NCBI RefSeq assembly: GCF_001718795.1
Contig: NZ_CP013437.1
Span: 806,001-870,000, forward strand
From: Burkholderia latens
GTDB lineage: Bacteria; Pseudomonadota; Gammaproteobacteria; Burkholderiales; Burkholderiaceae
Direction of reading: 5' to 3'
DNA: 64,000 bases
Within the stretch, counting starts at the first letter, position 1. The number at the start of each line of letters is the position of its first letter. The notes beneath the pieces are model-generated. The model worked only from the letters and a program-made list of their open reading frames with translations. It was not told the origin of the DNA and did no database searches. Shown here piece after piece: positions 8,963 through 19,117 of the stretch. The position numbers and the translations under genes are program-made.

Positions 8963-9862
8963 ATGGACCTGCTCGCTCTCGCCGATTTCAATCTCGTCGC
9001 CCGTCACGGCAGTTTCGGTGAAGCCGCCCGCGCGGCCGGTCGCCCTAAGGCGACGCTGTCGCGCCGCGTGACGGAACTCGAGAACAGCCTCGCGTTGCGT
9101 TTGTTCGAACGCGGGTCGCGCGGCGTGACGCTCACGCAGGAAGGGCGCGCGCTGTACGAGCGCACGGGCGCGCTGCTCACCGAGCTGGCCGACAGCGCGT
9201 CGGCGATCGCGTCGGGCGGCGAGCGCCCGCGCGGGCGGCTGCGCATCAGCGCGCCGACGCTGTTTTCCCAGCTGGCGATGGGCAGGCTCGTGGCGACGTT
9301 CGTCGCCAAATATCCGGACGTGCGCCCGGACGTTACGACGGAAGACCGCCCGGTCGACATGATCGACGAAGGTTACGACCTGGTGATCCGCGTGAACCCC
9401 GACCCGGACGAAAGCCTGATCGGCCGCGTGCTGCTGCGCGACCGGCTCGTCGTCGTCGCGGCGCCTGCGCTGATGCGACCGGCCGGCGATGCGGCCGTAC
9501 CGGCCATCGTCCGCGGCGGGGACGACGGCCGCGATGCGTGGGACGTCGTCGGCCCGACCGGCAGGGCGCGCATCCGGTTCGAGCCGGTCGTACGGCTGTC
9601 GTCGCTGCTTATCGTGCGCGATACGGTCAGGCTCGGCGTCGGCGCCGCTTGCCTGCCCGTGTCGCTCGTGAGCCACGAGCTCGCGGCGGGCACGCTCGTC
9701 AGCTGGGGCGACGTGCCGGGGCCGGAAATCGCGCTGTGGGCGCTTTATCCGTCGAGGCGGTTGTTGAGCGCGCGCGTTTCCGCGTTTCTCGAGCACCTGA
9801 AGGACGCGTTTCCGGCCGGCACGCCGGAAGACCTCGCCGCATACATCGGACCGGCGTGCTGA
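8963..9862 (+). CDS. LysR-family transcriptional regulator
   Basis: Regulator of 299 aa. The HTH is in MDLLALADFNLVARHGSFGEAARAAGRPKATLSRRVTELE, written here in part, and is followed by a LysR effector domain that begins near residue 90 (RGRLRISAPTLFSQ). The ATG at 8963 is preferred to one 36 bases upstream because MDLLALADF is the normal family start and GGTGG precedes it. It faces away from the NmrA-type oxidoreductase gene and probably controls it, in the manner of regulators that respond to quinones or electrophiles. The effector is unknown. Confidence 0.92.
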   Translation: MDLLALADFNLVARHGSFGEAARAAGRPKATLSRRVTELENSLALRLFERGSRGVTLTQEGRALYERTGALLTELADSASAIASGGERPRGRLRISAPTLFSQLAMGRLVATFVAKYPDVRPDVTTEDRPVDMIDEGYDLVIRVNPDPDESLIGRVLLRDRLVVVAAPALMRPAGDAAVPAIVRGGDDGRDAWDVVGPTGRARIRFEPVVRLSSLLIVRDTVRLGVGAACLPVSLVSHELAAGTLVSWGDVPGPEIALWALYPSRRLLSARVSAFLEHLKDAFPAGTPEDLAAYIGPAC

Positions 9863-9903
9863 ACCGGCGCCGCGGCGCTCCGACCGCGGCGGCGACGCGG
9901 ACG

Positions 9904-10074
9904 CTACGTCCGGTCGCGATGGCGTGCGCGGGTCGCGCCCGTGATCACCGCGACGCCGAACAGAATGACGGCGACGATCTCGATGATGTGCTGCGATACG
10001 TGCAGCGTCATCAATCCCCACGCGACGCCGGCGATGAAAATGATCCAGCCGAGCAGGTAGATGAGCAGGGTCAT
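9904..10074 (-). CDS. Small two-helix membrane protein
   Basis: Protein of 56 aa with two hydrophobic stretches, MTLLIYLLGWIIFIAGVAWG and a second around HIIEIVAVILFGVAVITGA, and a positive tail (RARHRDRT). The start is ATG at 10074 with AAGGAG upstream, not the longer in-frame extension. It is probably an inner-membrane protein of unknown function. It is followed, on the same strand, after the DUF72 gene at 10135-11046, with about 60 bp between. Confidence 0.75.
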   Translation of the reverse strand: MTLLIYLLGWIIFIAGVAWGLMTLHVSQHIIEIVAVILFGVAVITGATRARHRDRT

Positions 10075-10134
10075 CGTTGTTCTCCTTGTGGTTGGCGGTT
10101 CGTCGGGCGGGCTGCCGCCGCGCGGCATGCCGTT

Positions 10135-11046
10135 TCATCCGGCCGCTGCCGCATGCGCATGCAGGCCGAGGCGTTCCATCAGACGCTGCGCGTCGAACGG
10201 TGCGTTCGTTTTCGCGTCGTTGTCGAAGTAGCAGTACACGTCGCGCGAGCGCGCACGCGGCGGCGACAGGTCCGGCGCCGCGAGATGCGCATCGCCGGGC
10301 TGTTCGCCGCGGCGCCACGACTCGATCCTGCGCGCCCATTGCTCGAGCGCCGCGTCCGAGTATTCGCCGGAATACTTCGTTTCGGTGCCGTGCAGCCGCA
10401 TGTAGACGAAGTCGGCGCTCAGGTCCTCGAACTGCGGCCAGGGTTCGGTCGAATCGGAGACGACGAGCGCGACCTTGTGGCGTCGCAGCAGCTTCACGAA
10501 GGCCGGATCGACGAAGCTCGCGTGGCGCACTTCGATCGCATGACGCAGCGGGCGCGTTTCATCGGTGCGCACATAAGGCGTCCTGACGCGGCGATCGTGC
10601 TGCTTCGCGAGCGCGCGCGCCGCCTCGGTATCGTGCGGCAACAGGCTCAGAAAATGCGCGATGTGCTCGGGGTCGAAGCGTAGCGACGGCGGAAATTGCC
10701 ACAGGATCGGCCCGAGCTTGTCCTTCAGCGCGAGCAGCCCTTGCGCGAAGAAATTGGCGCAGGCGACTGTCGCCGCCTCATCGCGAAAGCGCAGCATGTG
10801 CGTGAGGTAGCGCGCACCTTTCACGCTGAACGTGAATCCGGGCGGCGTTTCGTCGTACCAGTGCCGCCAGCTGTCCAGCGATTGCAGGCTGTAATGCGTG
10901 CCGTTGATCTCGATCGTCTGCATCCGGTGCGACGCGTACTGCAGCTCGGCGGCCTGCTTCAGCCCTTTCGGATAGAAGGTGCCGCGCCAGCCGTCGTAGC
11001 GCCAGCCCGAGATGCCGATGTGAATGTCGCCTGAAGTGCTCGTCAC
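10135..11046 (-). CDS. DUF72 (YecE-like) protein
   Basis: Cytoplasmic protein of 303 aa of the DUF72 family, predicted TIM-barrel-like. Family hallmarks are visible: IHIGISGWRYDGWRGTFYP near the start, the tract EINGTHYSLQ, FSVKGARYLTHM, ILWQFPPSLRFD, AIEVRHASF, and a C-terminal VYCYFDNDAKTNAPFDA. The family has no settled function. The start appears to be GTG at 11046 with only a weak ribosome site, so it could shift. It forms a pair with the small membrane protein downstream. Confidence 0.88.
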   Translation of the reverse strand: MTSTSGDIHIGISGWRYDGWRGTFYPKGLKQAAELQYASHRMQTIEINGTHYSLQSLDSWRHWYDETPPGFTFSVKGARYLTHMLRFRDEAATVACANFFAQGLLALKDKLGPILWQFPPSLRFDPEHIAHFLSLLPHDTEAARALAKQHDRRVRTPYVRTDETRPLRHAIEVRHASFVDPAFVKLLRRHKVALVVSDSTEPWPQFEDLSADFVYMRLHGTETKYSGEYSDAALEQWARRIESWRRGEQPGDAHLAAPDLSPPRARSRDVYCYFDNDAKTNAPFDAQRLMERLGLHAHAAAAG

Positions 11047-11348
11047 GTCGTTGCCCGCCGGGTCCGTTGAATCCCGATGCGGGGAGCAATGCGCGTACCT
11101 GCGTACGGAACGCGTTTTGCGTAGGTTGGATCGCGCCTTTCCGGGCGGCGAGAGCGGGGCAACCGTCAGGCGCTTCCCTCAAGCGCGCGCCGCGCACGGG
11201 CTCGCCACGACTTTACGCGGCCCGTGTAACCGGCGGAGGCCGCCGCCATTCTGCAACGCAGCGGGCTCGATCCGCGTTGACGGTGGCGCGCGCGCCGCAT
11301 GCCGGCGGAGGTTCGACGTGAACCGTCGAACCTTGAGCCTCGCCGCCG
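11047..11348. other. Intergenic region with terminator-like hairpin
   Basis: About 300 bp without a supported gene, between the PAP2 gene and the DUF72 gene on the same strand. It should hold the DUF72 promoter at its low-coordinate end and the PAP2 terminator at the high end. Nothing else was recognised. Confidence 0.5.
11307..11331 (-). terminator. Hairpin downstream of PAP2 gene
   Basis: Perfect 9-bp arms AGGTTCGAC/GTCGAACCT with a 7-nt loop, 18 nt beyond the PAP2 stop codon on the minus strand. There is no T-run. Confidence 0.6.
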
Positions 11349-13307
11349 TTACGACGCCGACAACGTGACCGACACGCCGGTCGCCGTATAAACCGGCGTT
11401 GCCTTGAACCCGTCGACCGTCACCGTCGAGAACTTCGCCGCCGAGGCAGCGCCGTCGATCAGCGCGATCGTGTCGCCGGCCTTCGGCGCATAGCCGTTCA
11501 CGAACTTCACGTGCAGCGTGCCGCCCGCGACGGTAAGCGGGCCGCCGACGCGCAGCCGTCCGCCGCCGTGGCCGTCGATGTCGAGTTCGAGCGTCGTGTT
11601 GTCGAGCTGCGTGTAGCGCGTCGCAACCGTCACCGGCGAGGCGGCCGCGATCCGTACGCTGCCGCCGGCGCCCACATAGACGTCGCCATTGCCGAATGCA
11701 CTCGCCGACGCGGCAGCGAGCGTGCCGCCGCTCACCTGCGCGCCCCCGGTATAGCTGTTGTTGCCGGCGAGCGTGAGCGTGCCGGTGCCTTGCAGCGTCA
11801 GCTTGCCGGCGCCGGCGATATCGTTGCGCCACAGATCGGCCGCATTGAATCCGCCCTGCGATGCGTCCATCGACACGACGACGTTGCCGTTGAACACGCC
11901 GTAACCGTCGGCCGCGGCGAACAGGTTCAGCCGGCCCCAGCCCTCCGCATCGTCCATCACCGGATAGCCGGACGGCATTTCGGTGGTCTTCAGCACGACC
12001 CGCCGCTGGTCAGCGCTCAGATACGGAAAGCGCGTCTGCAGCAGGATTTCCGCGCCTTTCGGCACCACGGGCGGCGCGTCGGTCGATTCGATCGCGCCGA
12101 AGCCGAACGTCATGCGGCGCAGGAACGCGGCCTTGTTCGCGGTGTAATCGGCGAACCGGTCGGTTGCCGTCGTGCCCGAGTGCGCGAACGCGGCGAACGT
12201 CGTGCCGGTCGTGCCCGTGAGCTGCTGCAGCGTCTGATGAGCCTGTGCATACGCGGCCTGCGCATCGTTCACATACGCGGTCAGGTTCGCCGCGCTGATC
12301 GCGAGCGCGAGCATCCGGCCGCCGATCACGTCGAGCGGCGAGTGCATGCCGGCGAGGATCCGGTTCTCGCCGAGTTCGAGGCCGCGGCCGACCATCTCCT
12401 GGAAGCGCTCGGGCACGAGCCACGCCATCGTCATTGCGTCGCGCACCGCTTCGGACGTGTGACCGCTGATGAAGCCGCCGTCGGTGGCGGGCGTCGTGCT
12501 TTCGGCGGGCACGAGCGTCGGCGCGACGACGACGCTCGTGCTCCAGCGGTACGGCCGTGCATACTTGTAGAAGCGCTTCGCCGGCTCGGTCGATGCGTTG
12601 TTGCCCATCTCGTTGAGCAGATCGACGACCTTGCCGAAGCTTGCATTGGTGCTGCTGCCCACACCGACGTTGTTGCCGGAATCGTTGTACAGCACGGTGG
12701 TCGCATCGGCCGGAATGCTCGTGATGCTGGTCGTTTGCTGGGCCGCGGTGCGCCATGCGTCGGTGAGCGGCCCCATGCCGTCGGTCACGCTGTAGCCCTT
12801 GCCGCGCCGGTCGTCGAAGTACGCGGCCTCGGCTTGCTGCGGCGTGCGTGCGGCCGTCGCGTCGATCACGTACTGTACGTTGGCGCCCAGTACCGTCGCG
12901 TTCAGGATCGTGCCGCACGGCGTGCCGCTGCCGGGCAGGCCCGAGCAGGTCGACGCGACGATCGCCGGGAATGCGCCGTTGGCCGGCGCGTTCACGCCCG
13001 CATCGACGAGCATCGTCGACGGTTGCCACAGGTCGAGAAAACGGCTCACCACACGCACCGCCGCGTTGGTCGACAGCGTCGCGTAGCGCGCATCGCCGCG
13101 CTGGTTGGTCGCGATGTTGTCGACGAACGCGGGCACGCTCGGCACCGGCGCGCTATCGACGAAGCCGGGGTCGGCCGGCGGCGCCGGCATCGCCGCGCTG
13201 GTCGCGGCGGGCGATACGACGTCGTCGCCGCCGCCGCAGGCAGCAAGAACGATCGCACTCGACAGCGCTGCGACGTGCAGCGGGAAACGGCTTCGTGACG
13301 CGAACAT
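11349..13307 (-). CDS. Secreted PAP2-family acid phosphatase with beta-strand repeat
   Basis: Exported phosphatase, 652 aa. The N-terminus is a lipoprotein signal ending in VLAAC followed by GGGDD. The three PAP2 motifs are present: K-x6-RP in KRFYKYARP (about 239), SGHTSEA (about 279) and RILAGMHSPLDVIGG (about 315-329), with catalytic His in motifs 2 and 3. The C-terminal 150 residues contain a passenger-type repeat (GTLTLAGNNSYTGGAQVSGG) like autotransporter-associated strands, but no beta-barrel follows. The ATG at 13307 has GGAG upstream and replaces an ATG 12 bases earlier. Single gene. Confidence 0.88.
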   Translation of the reverse strand: MFASRSRFPLHVAALSSAIVLAACGGGDDVVSPAATSAAMPAPPADPGFVDSAPVPSVPAFVDNIATNQRGDARYATLSTNAAVRVVSRFLDLWQPSTMLVDAGVNAPANGAFPAIVASTCSGLPGSGTPCGTILNATVLGANVQYVIDATAARTPQQAEAAYFDDRRGKGYSVTDGMGPLTDAWRTAAQQTTSITSIPADATTVLYNDSGNNVGVGSSTNASFGKVVDLLNEMGNNASTEPAKRFYKYARPYRWSTSVVVAPTLVPAESTTPATDGGFISGHTSEAVRDAMTMAWLVPERFQEMVGRGLELGENRILAGMHSPLDVIGGRMLALAISAANLTAYVNDAQAAYAQAHQTLQQLTGTTGTTFAAFAHSGTTATDRFADYTANKAAFLRRMTFGFGAIESTDAPPVVPKGAEILLQTRFPYLSADQRRVVLKTTEMPSGYPVMDDAEGWGRLNLFAAADGYGVFNGNVVVSMDASQGGFNAADLWRNDIAGAGKLTLQGTGTLTLAGNNSYTGGAQVSGGTLAAASASAFGNGDVYVGAGGSVRIAAASPVTVATRYTQLDNTTLELDIDGHGGGRLRVGGPLTVAGGTLHVKFVNGYAPKAGDTIALIDGAASAAKFSTVTVDGFKATPVYTATGVSVTLSAS

Positions 13308-13506
13308 GCAAAACTCCATCCTCGGGGTGAAAGATGGCGGATTGTCGTGTGCGATCGTGACGCAGCCGTTAAGGATTTGTTGCGGGCCGCGGTCGGCGGG
13401 CCAAAATTCTCACTATTTGGTGAATTCGTGATGCTGAACGTTTGCGGCCGGATCGATCCGGCTGCACCAGCCGCAACGGCCGCAACGGCGGCACGGAGGC
13501 GGGCGG

Positions 13507-15105
13507 CTATGCGCCCGCACTGCGCGCGTCGAGCCGGAACAGGCCCACCGCTTCGGCGAGCCGGTTTCCCTGTTCCTCGAGCGATCGGGACGCGGCGGCG
13601 GCCTCTTCGACGAGCGCCGCGTTTTGTTGCGTTACCTCGTCCATTTGCGTGATGGCCAGGTTGACCTGCTCGATGCCGCGGCTTTGCTCGTTCGATGCGG
13701 ACGCGATCTCGCCCATGATGTCCGTGACCCGCGCGACAGCCTGCGTCACCTGGACCATCGTTTCCCCCGCGCGGCCCGCGAGATGCGAGCCGTCCGCGAT
13801 CTTCTGCACCGACTGCGAGATCAGTTCGCGAATTTCCTTCGCAGCGCTCGACGAGCGCTGCGCGAGACTTCTGACCTCGCTCGCGACGACCGCGAAGCCG
13901 CGCCCTTGCTCGCCTGCACGGGCAGCCTCGACGGCCGCGTTGAGCGCGAGGATGTTGGTCTGGAACGCGATGCCTTCGATGATCCCGGTGATGTCGGCGA
14001 TCTTGGCGGAGCTCGAGCTGATGTCCGTCATCGTGTCGACCATCGAACCGACGGCCGCGCTGCCGCGCCGCGCGACTTCCGACGCGTCGTTGGCCAACGC
14101 GCTCGCCTGCTGCGCGTTGTCGGCGTTCAGCCGCACGGTGGACGTCAACTGCTCCATGCTCGACGCGGTCTCCTGCAGCGATGCGGCCTGCTGCTCGGTG
14201 CGCGACGACAGGTCGAGATTGCCGGACGCGATTTCGCTCGCGCCCGTCGCGACGTTGCTCGATGCGGCACGGACCTGCGAGATTAACCGCACGAGGTTTG
14301 CCTGCATTTCCCGCATCGATGCGAGTACGCTGCCGCTCGGCGCGGCGCCGCCGGTCGATTCGCCCGCGAGGTCGCCGGCCGCGATCCGGCGCGCGATGTC
14401 GCTGAGCGCGGCGGGCTCCGTTCCAAGCGAGCGGATCACGCCGCGTGCGATGACGAGCCCGGCCACGATCGCGCCTGCCGCCGCGGCGACGCAGATCAGC
14501 ACCAGCAGCAGGCGCTGTGCCGCATAGCGCTCGGCCGACTCGGTCACCAGCTGCGCGGCCCGCGCACGCGTGTACGCCGTATAGGCGTCGGTCGCGGCGA
14601 CGAGCTTGGCCAGCAGCGGCCGGCACTGTTCGTTGATCATCGTGATTGCCTGATCGCGCCGATTGTTCGCCGCGGCATCGACGATCGCGCGAGCGACAGG
14701 ACCGTAGCTCGCCTCGATCGTGTCGATTTGTCCAACGAATTCGCGGGCCTTGTCGGTTGCGTCGGTTTGGGCGCCGGCTCCGACGCCGACGGCGAGCCGC
14801 AGCTGCGCGAGCACTGCACCGACGTCGCGGTCCGCCTGCAGCGCCGCAGCCTTTTCGAGTTCGACGTCTTGCGGTGAGGTCGCGAGCACGATGTTGCGCG
14901 CGGCAATCGCGCGCCGGTCTACCGCGACATGCACCTGATCGGCGAGCGTCGCACGAGCGTTGATGCCGTGCACGTAGTTGGAGAACGTCGCGTTCACGCG
15001 GCTGAGCGCCACGATGCCGAGCAGCGATACGAGCAGGACGACACAGGTCAGAAATCCGAACGCGAACATCAGCTTCGCGCGAATCGTGAACGGTTTGTTA
15101 CGCAT
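13507..15105 (-). CDS. Methyl-accepting chemotaxis protein
   Basis: Chemoreceptor of 532 aa. TM1 spans about 13-33 and TM2 about 190-212, with a mostly helical periplasmic domain of about 155 residues between them that resembles four-helix-bundle sensors. A HAMP segment follows, then the cytoplasmic signalling domain. The CheA/CheW-binding hairpin tip [20 protein letters not shown] lies near 377-396. Methylation helices ([20 protein letters not shown]) are present. The ligand is unknown. It stands alone on the minus strand, upstream of the PAP2 gene and downstream of the diguanylate cyclase. Confidence 0.95.
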   Translation of the reverse strand: MRNKPFTIRAKLMFAFGFLTCVVLLVSLLGIVALSRVNATFSNYVHGINARATLADQVHVAVDRRAIAARNIVLATSPQDVELEKAAALQADRDVGAVLAQLRLAVGVGAGAQTDATDKAREFVGQIDTIEASYGPVARAIVDAAANNRRDQAITMINEQCRPLLAKLVAATDAYTAYTRARAAQLVTESAERYAAQRLLLVLICVAAAAGAIVAGLVIARGVIRSLGTEPAALSDIARRIAAGDLAGESTGGAAPSGSVLASMREMQANLVRLISQVRAASSNVATGASEIASGNLDLSSRTEQQAASLQETASSMEQLTSTVRLNADNAQQASALANDASEVARRGSAAVGSMVDTMTDISSSSAKIADITGIIEGIAFQTNILALNAAVEAARAGEQGRGFAVVASEVRSLAQRSSSAAKEIRELISQSVQKIADGSHLAGRAGETMVQVTQAVARVTDIMGEIASASNEQSRGIEQVNLAITQMDEVTQQNAALVEEAAAASRSLEEQGNRLAEAVGLFRLDARSAGA

Positions 15106-15232
15106 CTGGCAATCCTTCGATGTAAATATTGGCTAGCTTTCCTGATTATCCAGACGGTACATTAAGGATTTGCGGCTGTGAATCTCCCAATCGTTTGCGC
15201 GCCGCGCGGGCGTCCGTGAACGGCCCGAGCCG

Positions 15233-16759
15233 CTACGAACGCGCCGTTTGACCGAGCGCTTGCGCTTCCGCCCGGCACACGCGATTTCTGCCCTGGCGCT
15301 TCGCCGCATAGAGTGCGAGGTCGGCCTGATGCGACAGCGCGTGCACCGAACGCGGGTGCCCGCGATGCCCGGTCGCGCAGCCGATGCTGACCGTGAACGG
15401 CGGAATCGTCGCATCGAAGCCGACGAGCCGGTTCTGTTCGACCGCGCGGCGGACGGCCTCCGCGACTTCCGCGGCACCGTTCTCGTCGGTATCGGGCAGC
15501 ACCGCGACGAATTCCTCGCCGCCGTAGCGTGCGGCGATGTCGCCGCGCCGCCGCACGTTCGTGCGAATGCATTCTGCGAGAAAGCGCAGCGCGGTGTCGC
15601 CTTGCGCATGGCCGTAGCGGTCGTTGTACTGCTTGAAGTGATCGGCGTCGATGAACAGCACCGACAGGCTGCCGCCGCTGCCGCGCTGCAGCCGCTCCCA
15701 TTCGTCGGCGAGCGCCGCATCGAGCGAGCGGCGATTGTGCAGGCCCGTCAGCGGATCGGTGCGCGTGAGGTCGGTGAGCAGCGCCTGCTTGCGCAGGTTG
15801 TCGCGCAGCGCGAACGCGAGCAGCCACACGACCGCGCAGAAGAGCGCGCCGATCACGGACGCCGATACGCCGACCGTCCACGACAGGCGCGTGATGCCGG
15901 CCAGCACGTCGCGCTCGGCCGGCGCGACGACGGCGATCAGCGGCGTGCCCGGCACGCGCTGGTACGTGTACAGCCGCACGATGCCGTCGATACTCGAGCG
16001 CGCCGCATAGAAGCCCGATTCGCGGCTCACCATCCGCTCGAACGACTTCGACCGGCGCAGCCGCACCATCTGGTGATCGCTCAGCGGCGGATTGCGCGCG
16101 AGGATCGTGCCGTCCGCGCGCACGATCGCGCTGACGCCATGCTGCCCGACGTTCAGTCGGGACAGCAGCCGGTCGAAATACGCGAGGTCGACCGCGACGA
16201 CCGCGATCCCGTCGAACGTGTGATCCGGCCGCTCGATGCGCCGCGACAGCGCAATGGATTCCGTGCCACCGCGCGAACGTGCGCGATACGCTTCGGACAC
16301 GTAGAGGCCGACGTTGTCCGCATCGCGATGGACCTTGAAGTAGTCGCGATCGCTGAAGTCCCAGTTGTGGGTCGTCCCGCAACAGCCGTCGATCAGTTGC
16401 CCGTACCGGTTCGTCACGCCCATGCCGGTCACGTATTGCGCGGCCGTGCGCTCGAACAGCACGTCATGACGCAGCCCTGCGTCCATGCGCACGACCGCGG
16501 GGTTGCCGAGATCGGCTGCGAGCGACACCAGCGCGTTGTTGGACGTTTCGACGGTGCGGCCGATCTCGCTGACCAGTACGGCCGCGACGTTGCGCGACGT
16601 CTCGTGTGCATGTTCGACGACTTCGCTGCGCGCGGCCCATAACGTTGCAGCGCTGATGCCGAGGGCGGCGAGCGACATCAGCGTACCGATCACGCCGACG
16701 ATCAGGTGATGGCGCCCGGCCCAGTCGGCAACGTTCTCGATCGAAGTGAATGCAGGCAT
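15233..16759 (-). CDS. Membrane-bound diguanylate cyclase with dCache sensor
   Basis: Makes c-di-GMP from two GTP, 508 aa. TM1 is at about 19-41, followed by a periplasmic double-Cache domain of about 240 residues (DFSDRDYFKVHRDAD, a Cache signature), TM2 near 285-308 and a GGDEF domain at 330-495. The active-site loop reads GGEEF near 410, which is catalytically competent. An inhibitory-site RxxD (RRGD) sits five residues before it, so product inhibition is expected. A short hydrophilic tail follows. It probably senses a small molecule outside the inner membrane. Confidence 0.95.
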   Translation of the reverse strand: MPAFTSIENVADWAGRHHLIVGVIGTLMSLAALGISAATLWAARSEVVEHAHETSRNVAAVLVSEIGRTVETSNNALVSLAADLGNPAVVRMDAGLRHDVLFERTAAQYVTGMGVTNRYGQLIDGCCGTTHNWDFSDRDYFKVHRDADNVGLYVSEAYRARSRGGTESIALSRRIERPDHTFDGIAVVAVDLAYFDRLLSRLNVGQHGVSAIVRADGTILARNPPLSDHQMVRLRRSKSFERMVSRESGFYAARSSIDGIVRLYTYQRVPGTPLIAVVAPAERDVLAGITRLSWTVGVSASVIGALFCAVVWLLAFALRDNLRKQALLTDLTRTDPLTGLHNRRSLDAALADEWERLQRGSGGSLSVLFIDADHFKQYNDRYGHAQGDTALRFLAECIRTNVRRRGDIAARYGGEEFVAVLPDTDENGAAEVAEAVRRAVEQNRLVGFDATIPPFTVSIGCATGHRGHPRSVHALSHQADLALYAAKRQGRNRVCRAEAQALGQTARS

Positions 16760-16898
16760 GCTCGCGCTCGTGCGGGAAGGCCGGCTGCAAGGGCAGCGGC
16801 GCGGGTCAAATCCGGGTTAACGGCAGGTACGCCCGGAAATCGAGGTCCGCACGCGACGCGAAGGCAGCGCGGATTCCGCAAACGTGTGCGGCACGGCG

Positions 16899-16928
16899 CC
16901 CGCTGCCGGCGCCGCGCCGTGCAGCGGG
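16899..16928 (-). terminator. Hairpin downstream of gabD
   Basis: Perfect 8-bp arms CCCGCTGC/GCAGCGGG around a 14-nt GC-rich loop. A 16-bp self-complementary sequence (two adjacent GGCGCGCC, 16946-16961) lies between it and the gabD stop. It is a likely transcription end for the minus-strand operon. Confidence 0.55.
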
Positions 16929-16964
16929 GCGACGCACCAGAATTGGGCGCGCCGGCGCGCCGCT

Positions 16965-18437
16965 TCAGTCGAGCCCGCCCTGGCACAGGTACTTGATCGA
17001 CAGATAGTCGTCCAGGCCGTAGCGCGAGCCTTCGCGCCCGTAGCCCGACTCCTTCACACCGCCGAACGGCGCGGCCTCGCTCGCGAGCGCGCCTTCGTTG
17101 ATCCCGACGATGCCGGTTTCGAGCCGCGCCGACACGCGCGCGATGCGCCGCACGTCCTGCGTGTAGAAGTACGCGGCGAGCCCGAACGGCGTGTCGTTCG
17201 CTGCGTCGACGGCTTCGTCCTCGGTGTCGAAGCGGAACAGCGCGGCGACCGGCCCGAACGTTTCCTCGCAGGTCAGCTGCATGTCGGCGGTCGCGTCGGC
17301 GAGCACGGTCGGCGCGTAGTAGTTCGGCCCGAGTTCGGGCAGGCGCGTGCCGCCCGTCAGCACGCGCGCACCGCGCTCGACCGCGTCGCCGACGTGCCGC
17401 GCGATCTTGTCCACCGCGCGCGCGTTGATCATCGGGCCGATCTGCGCGGCCGGGTCGGTTGCCGGCGCGACCTTCAGCGCGGCGACGCGCGCAGCGAGCT
17501 TCGCGGCGAACGGTTCGTAGACGCCGGCCTGCACGTACACGCGATTCGGCGATACGCACGTCTGCCCGCCGTTGCGGAACTTCGCGGCCATCAGTCCGTC
17601 GACGGCCGCATCGAGCTCCGCATCGTCGAACACGATGAACGGCGCATTGCCGCCGAGTTCGAGCGACAGCTTCTTCAGTGTCGTTGCCGACTCGCGCGCG
17701 AGCAGCTTGCCGACGGCCGTCGAGCCGGTGAACGTGATCTTGCGAACGCGGGCGTCGGCGAGCCAGTCGGCCGCGGCGTCGATCCCGCGTTCGCGCGACG
17801 CGGTAACCACGTTCAGCACACCGGCCGGCACGCCCGCTTCCTGCGCGAGAAACGCGAGTGCGAGCGCGGTCAGCGGCGTGTCTTCCGCAGGCTTCGCGAC
17901 GACCGTGCAACCGGCCGCGAGGGCGGGCGCGATCTTGCGCGCGATCATCGCGAGCGGGAAATTCCACGGCGTGATCGCGGCGACGACGCCGATCGGCTCT
18001 TTCACCGCGCTGAGCCGCTTGCCGCGCTGCTGCTGCGGAATCAGGTCGCCGTACGTGCGCGTCGCTTCCTCCGCGAACCACTGCACGTACGACGCGCCGT
18101 ATGCGACTTCGCCGCGCGCTTCGGCAAGCGGCTTGCCTTGTTCGCGCGACATCAGCTTCGCGAGATCGTCCGTGTGCGCGACGATCGACGCATGCCATGC
18201 GCGCAGGATCGCGGCTCGATCGCGCGCGGGCGTCGCGCGCCACGCGGGCAGCGCGCGCACGGCCGCATCGGTTGCCGCGCGCGCATCGGCGGCGTCGCTG
18301 TCCGGTGCATGCGCAACGATGTCGAGCGTCGCGGGATCGGTAACGGCGAAGCGGCGGCCGTCGAGTGCGTCGCGCCACGCGCCGTCGATCAGGTTGGCGC
18401 GGCGCAGGAGTTCGGTGCGGGTCAGCGTAAGCGGCAT
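16965..18437 (-). CDS. gabD: NADP-dependent succinate-semialdehyde dehydrogenase
   Basis: Oxidises succinate semialdehyde to succinate, feeding 4-aminobutyrate and putrescine carbon into the TCA cycle; 490 aa, the standard length. Family landmarks: PWNFPLAMIARKIAPALAAGC, VVAKPAEDTPLTA, FTGSTAVGKLLA, LELGGNAPFIVFDDA with the catalytic Glu near 260, and NGGQTCVSPNRVYVQ with the catalytic Cys near 291. The AsnC gene and an aminotransferase gene lie upstream on the same strand, consistent with amine to semialdehyde to acid. Related semialdehydes (glutarate) could also be substrates. Confidence 0.92.
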   Translation of the reverse strand: MPLTLTRTELLRRANLIDGAWRDALDGRRFAVTDPATLDIVAHAPDSDAADARAATDAAVRALPAWRATPARDRAAILRAWHASIVAHTDDLAKLMSREQGKPLAEARGEVAYGASYVQWFAEEATRTYGDLIPQQQRGKRLSAVKEPIGVVAAITPWNFPLAMIARKIAPALAAGCTVVAKPAEDTPLTALALAFLAQEAGVPAGVLNVVTASRERGIDAAADWLADARVRKITFTGSTAVGKLLARESATTLKKLSLELGGNAPFIVFDDAELDAAVDGLMAAKFRNGGQTCVSPNRVYVQAGVYEPFAAKLAARVAALKVAPATDPAAQIGPMINARAVDKIARHVGDAVERGARVLTGGTRLPELGPNYYAPTVLADATADMQLTCEETFGPVAALFRFDTEDEAVDAANDTPFGLAAYFYTQDVRRIARVSARLETGIVGINEGALASEAAPFGGVKESGYGREGSRYGLDDYLSIKYLCQGGLD

Positions 18438-18540
18438 GGCAGTTCCTTGGATGAGCGATTCGGCGGCAACGGCGGCGCGGGCGCGCGAGCGCCCCGCGCG
18501 GACAGCGGGCTGCCGCGTTGCAGGGTGCCGCGCAGGTGCG

Positions 18541-19032
18541 TCAGTGACGTTCGCCGAACAGCGATTCGAGCGGATAGTGCCGTTTGACGAACGGCGACTT
18601 GATGATCACGTAACTGAAATACTTCTCGATGCCGATGTTCTGCTCGAGCAGCCCTTCGACGATCGTCTGGTAGTGGCTCACGCTGCGCGTGATGAACTTC
18701 AGCAGATAGTCGTAGCCGCCGCTCGCGAGGTGGCATTCGACGATCTCGTCGACGTTGCGGATCGCCGCGACGAAACGGTCGAAGTCCTCGCGACGATGGT
18801 CGGCCAGCGTGACTTCGGTGAACACGACCTGCACGTCGCCGAGCTTCTCCAGCTGGATGTGCGCGCCGTAGCCGCCGATGTAGCCGGCTTTCTCGAGCCG
18901 CTTCACGCGGATCAGGCACGGGCTGGGCGACAGCCCGACCGCATCGGCCAGTTCGACGTTGGTCATGCGGCCGCGCTTTTGCAACTGGGAGAGGATGCGC
19001 AGGTCGATGCGATCCAGCTTGCTGTCCGTCAT
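18541..19032 (-). CDS. Lrp/AsnC-family transcriptional regulator
   Basis: Amino-acid-responsive regulator, 163 aa. The N-terminal HTH reads LDRIDLRILSQLQKRGRMTN and ELADAVGLSPSPCLIRVKRL; the C-terminal RAM ligand domain covers about 65-150. It lies between the class-III aminotransferase gene and gabD on the same strand, so it is well placed to control this catabolic set. The ATG at 19032 is chosen; a GTG six bases upstream also fits. Confidence 0.93.
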   Translation of the reverse strand: MTDSKLDRIDLRILSQLQKRGRMTNVELADAVGLSPSPCLIRVKRLEKAGYIGGYGAHIQLEKLGDVQVVFTEVTLADHRREDFDRFVAAIRNVDEIVECHLASGGYDYLLKFITRSVSHYQTIVEGLLEQNIGIEKYFSYVIIKSPFVKRHYPLESLFGERH

Positions 19033-19117
19033 GTTCACGTGAGTCGGAAAAAATGGAATGTCCGGTTACTTTAGAGTCGAACGATGGCCGCCACAAGCCC
19101 GGCTTTCCCTTGGCCCG

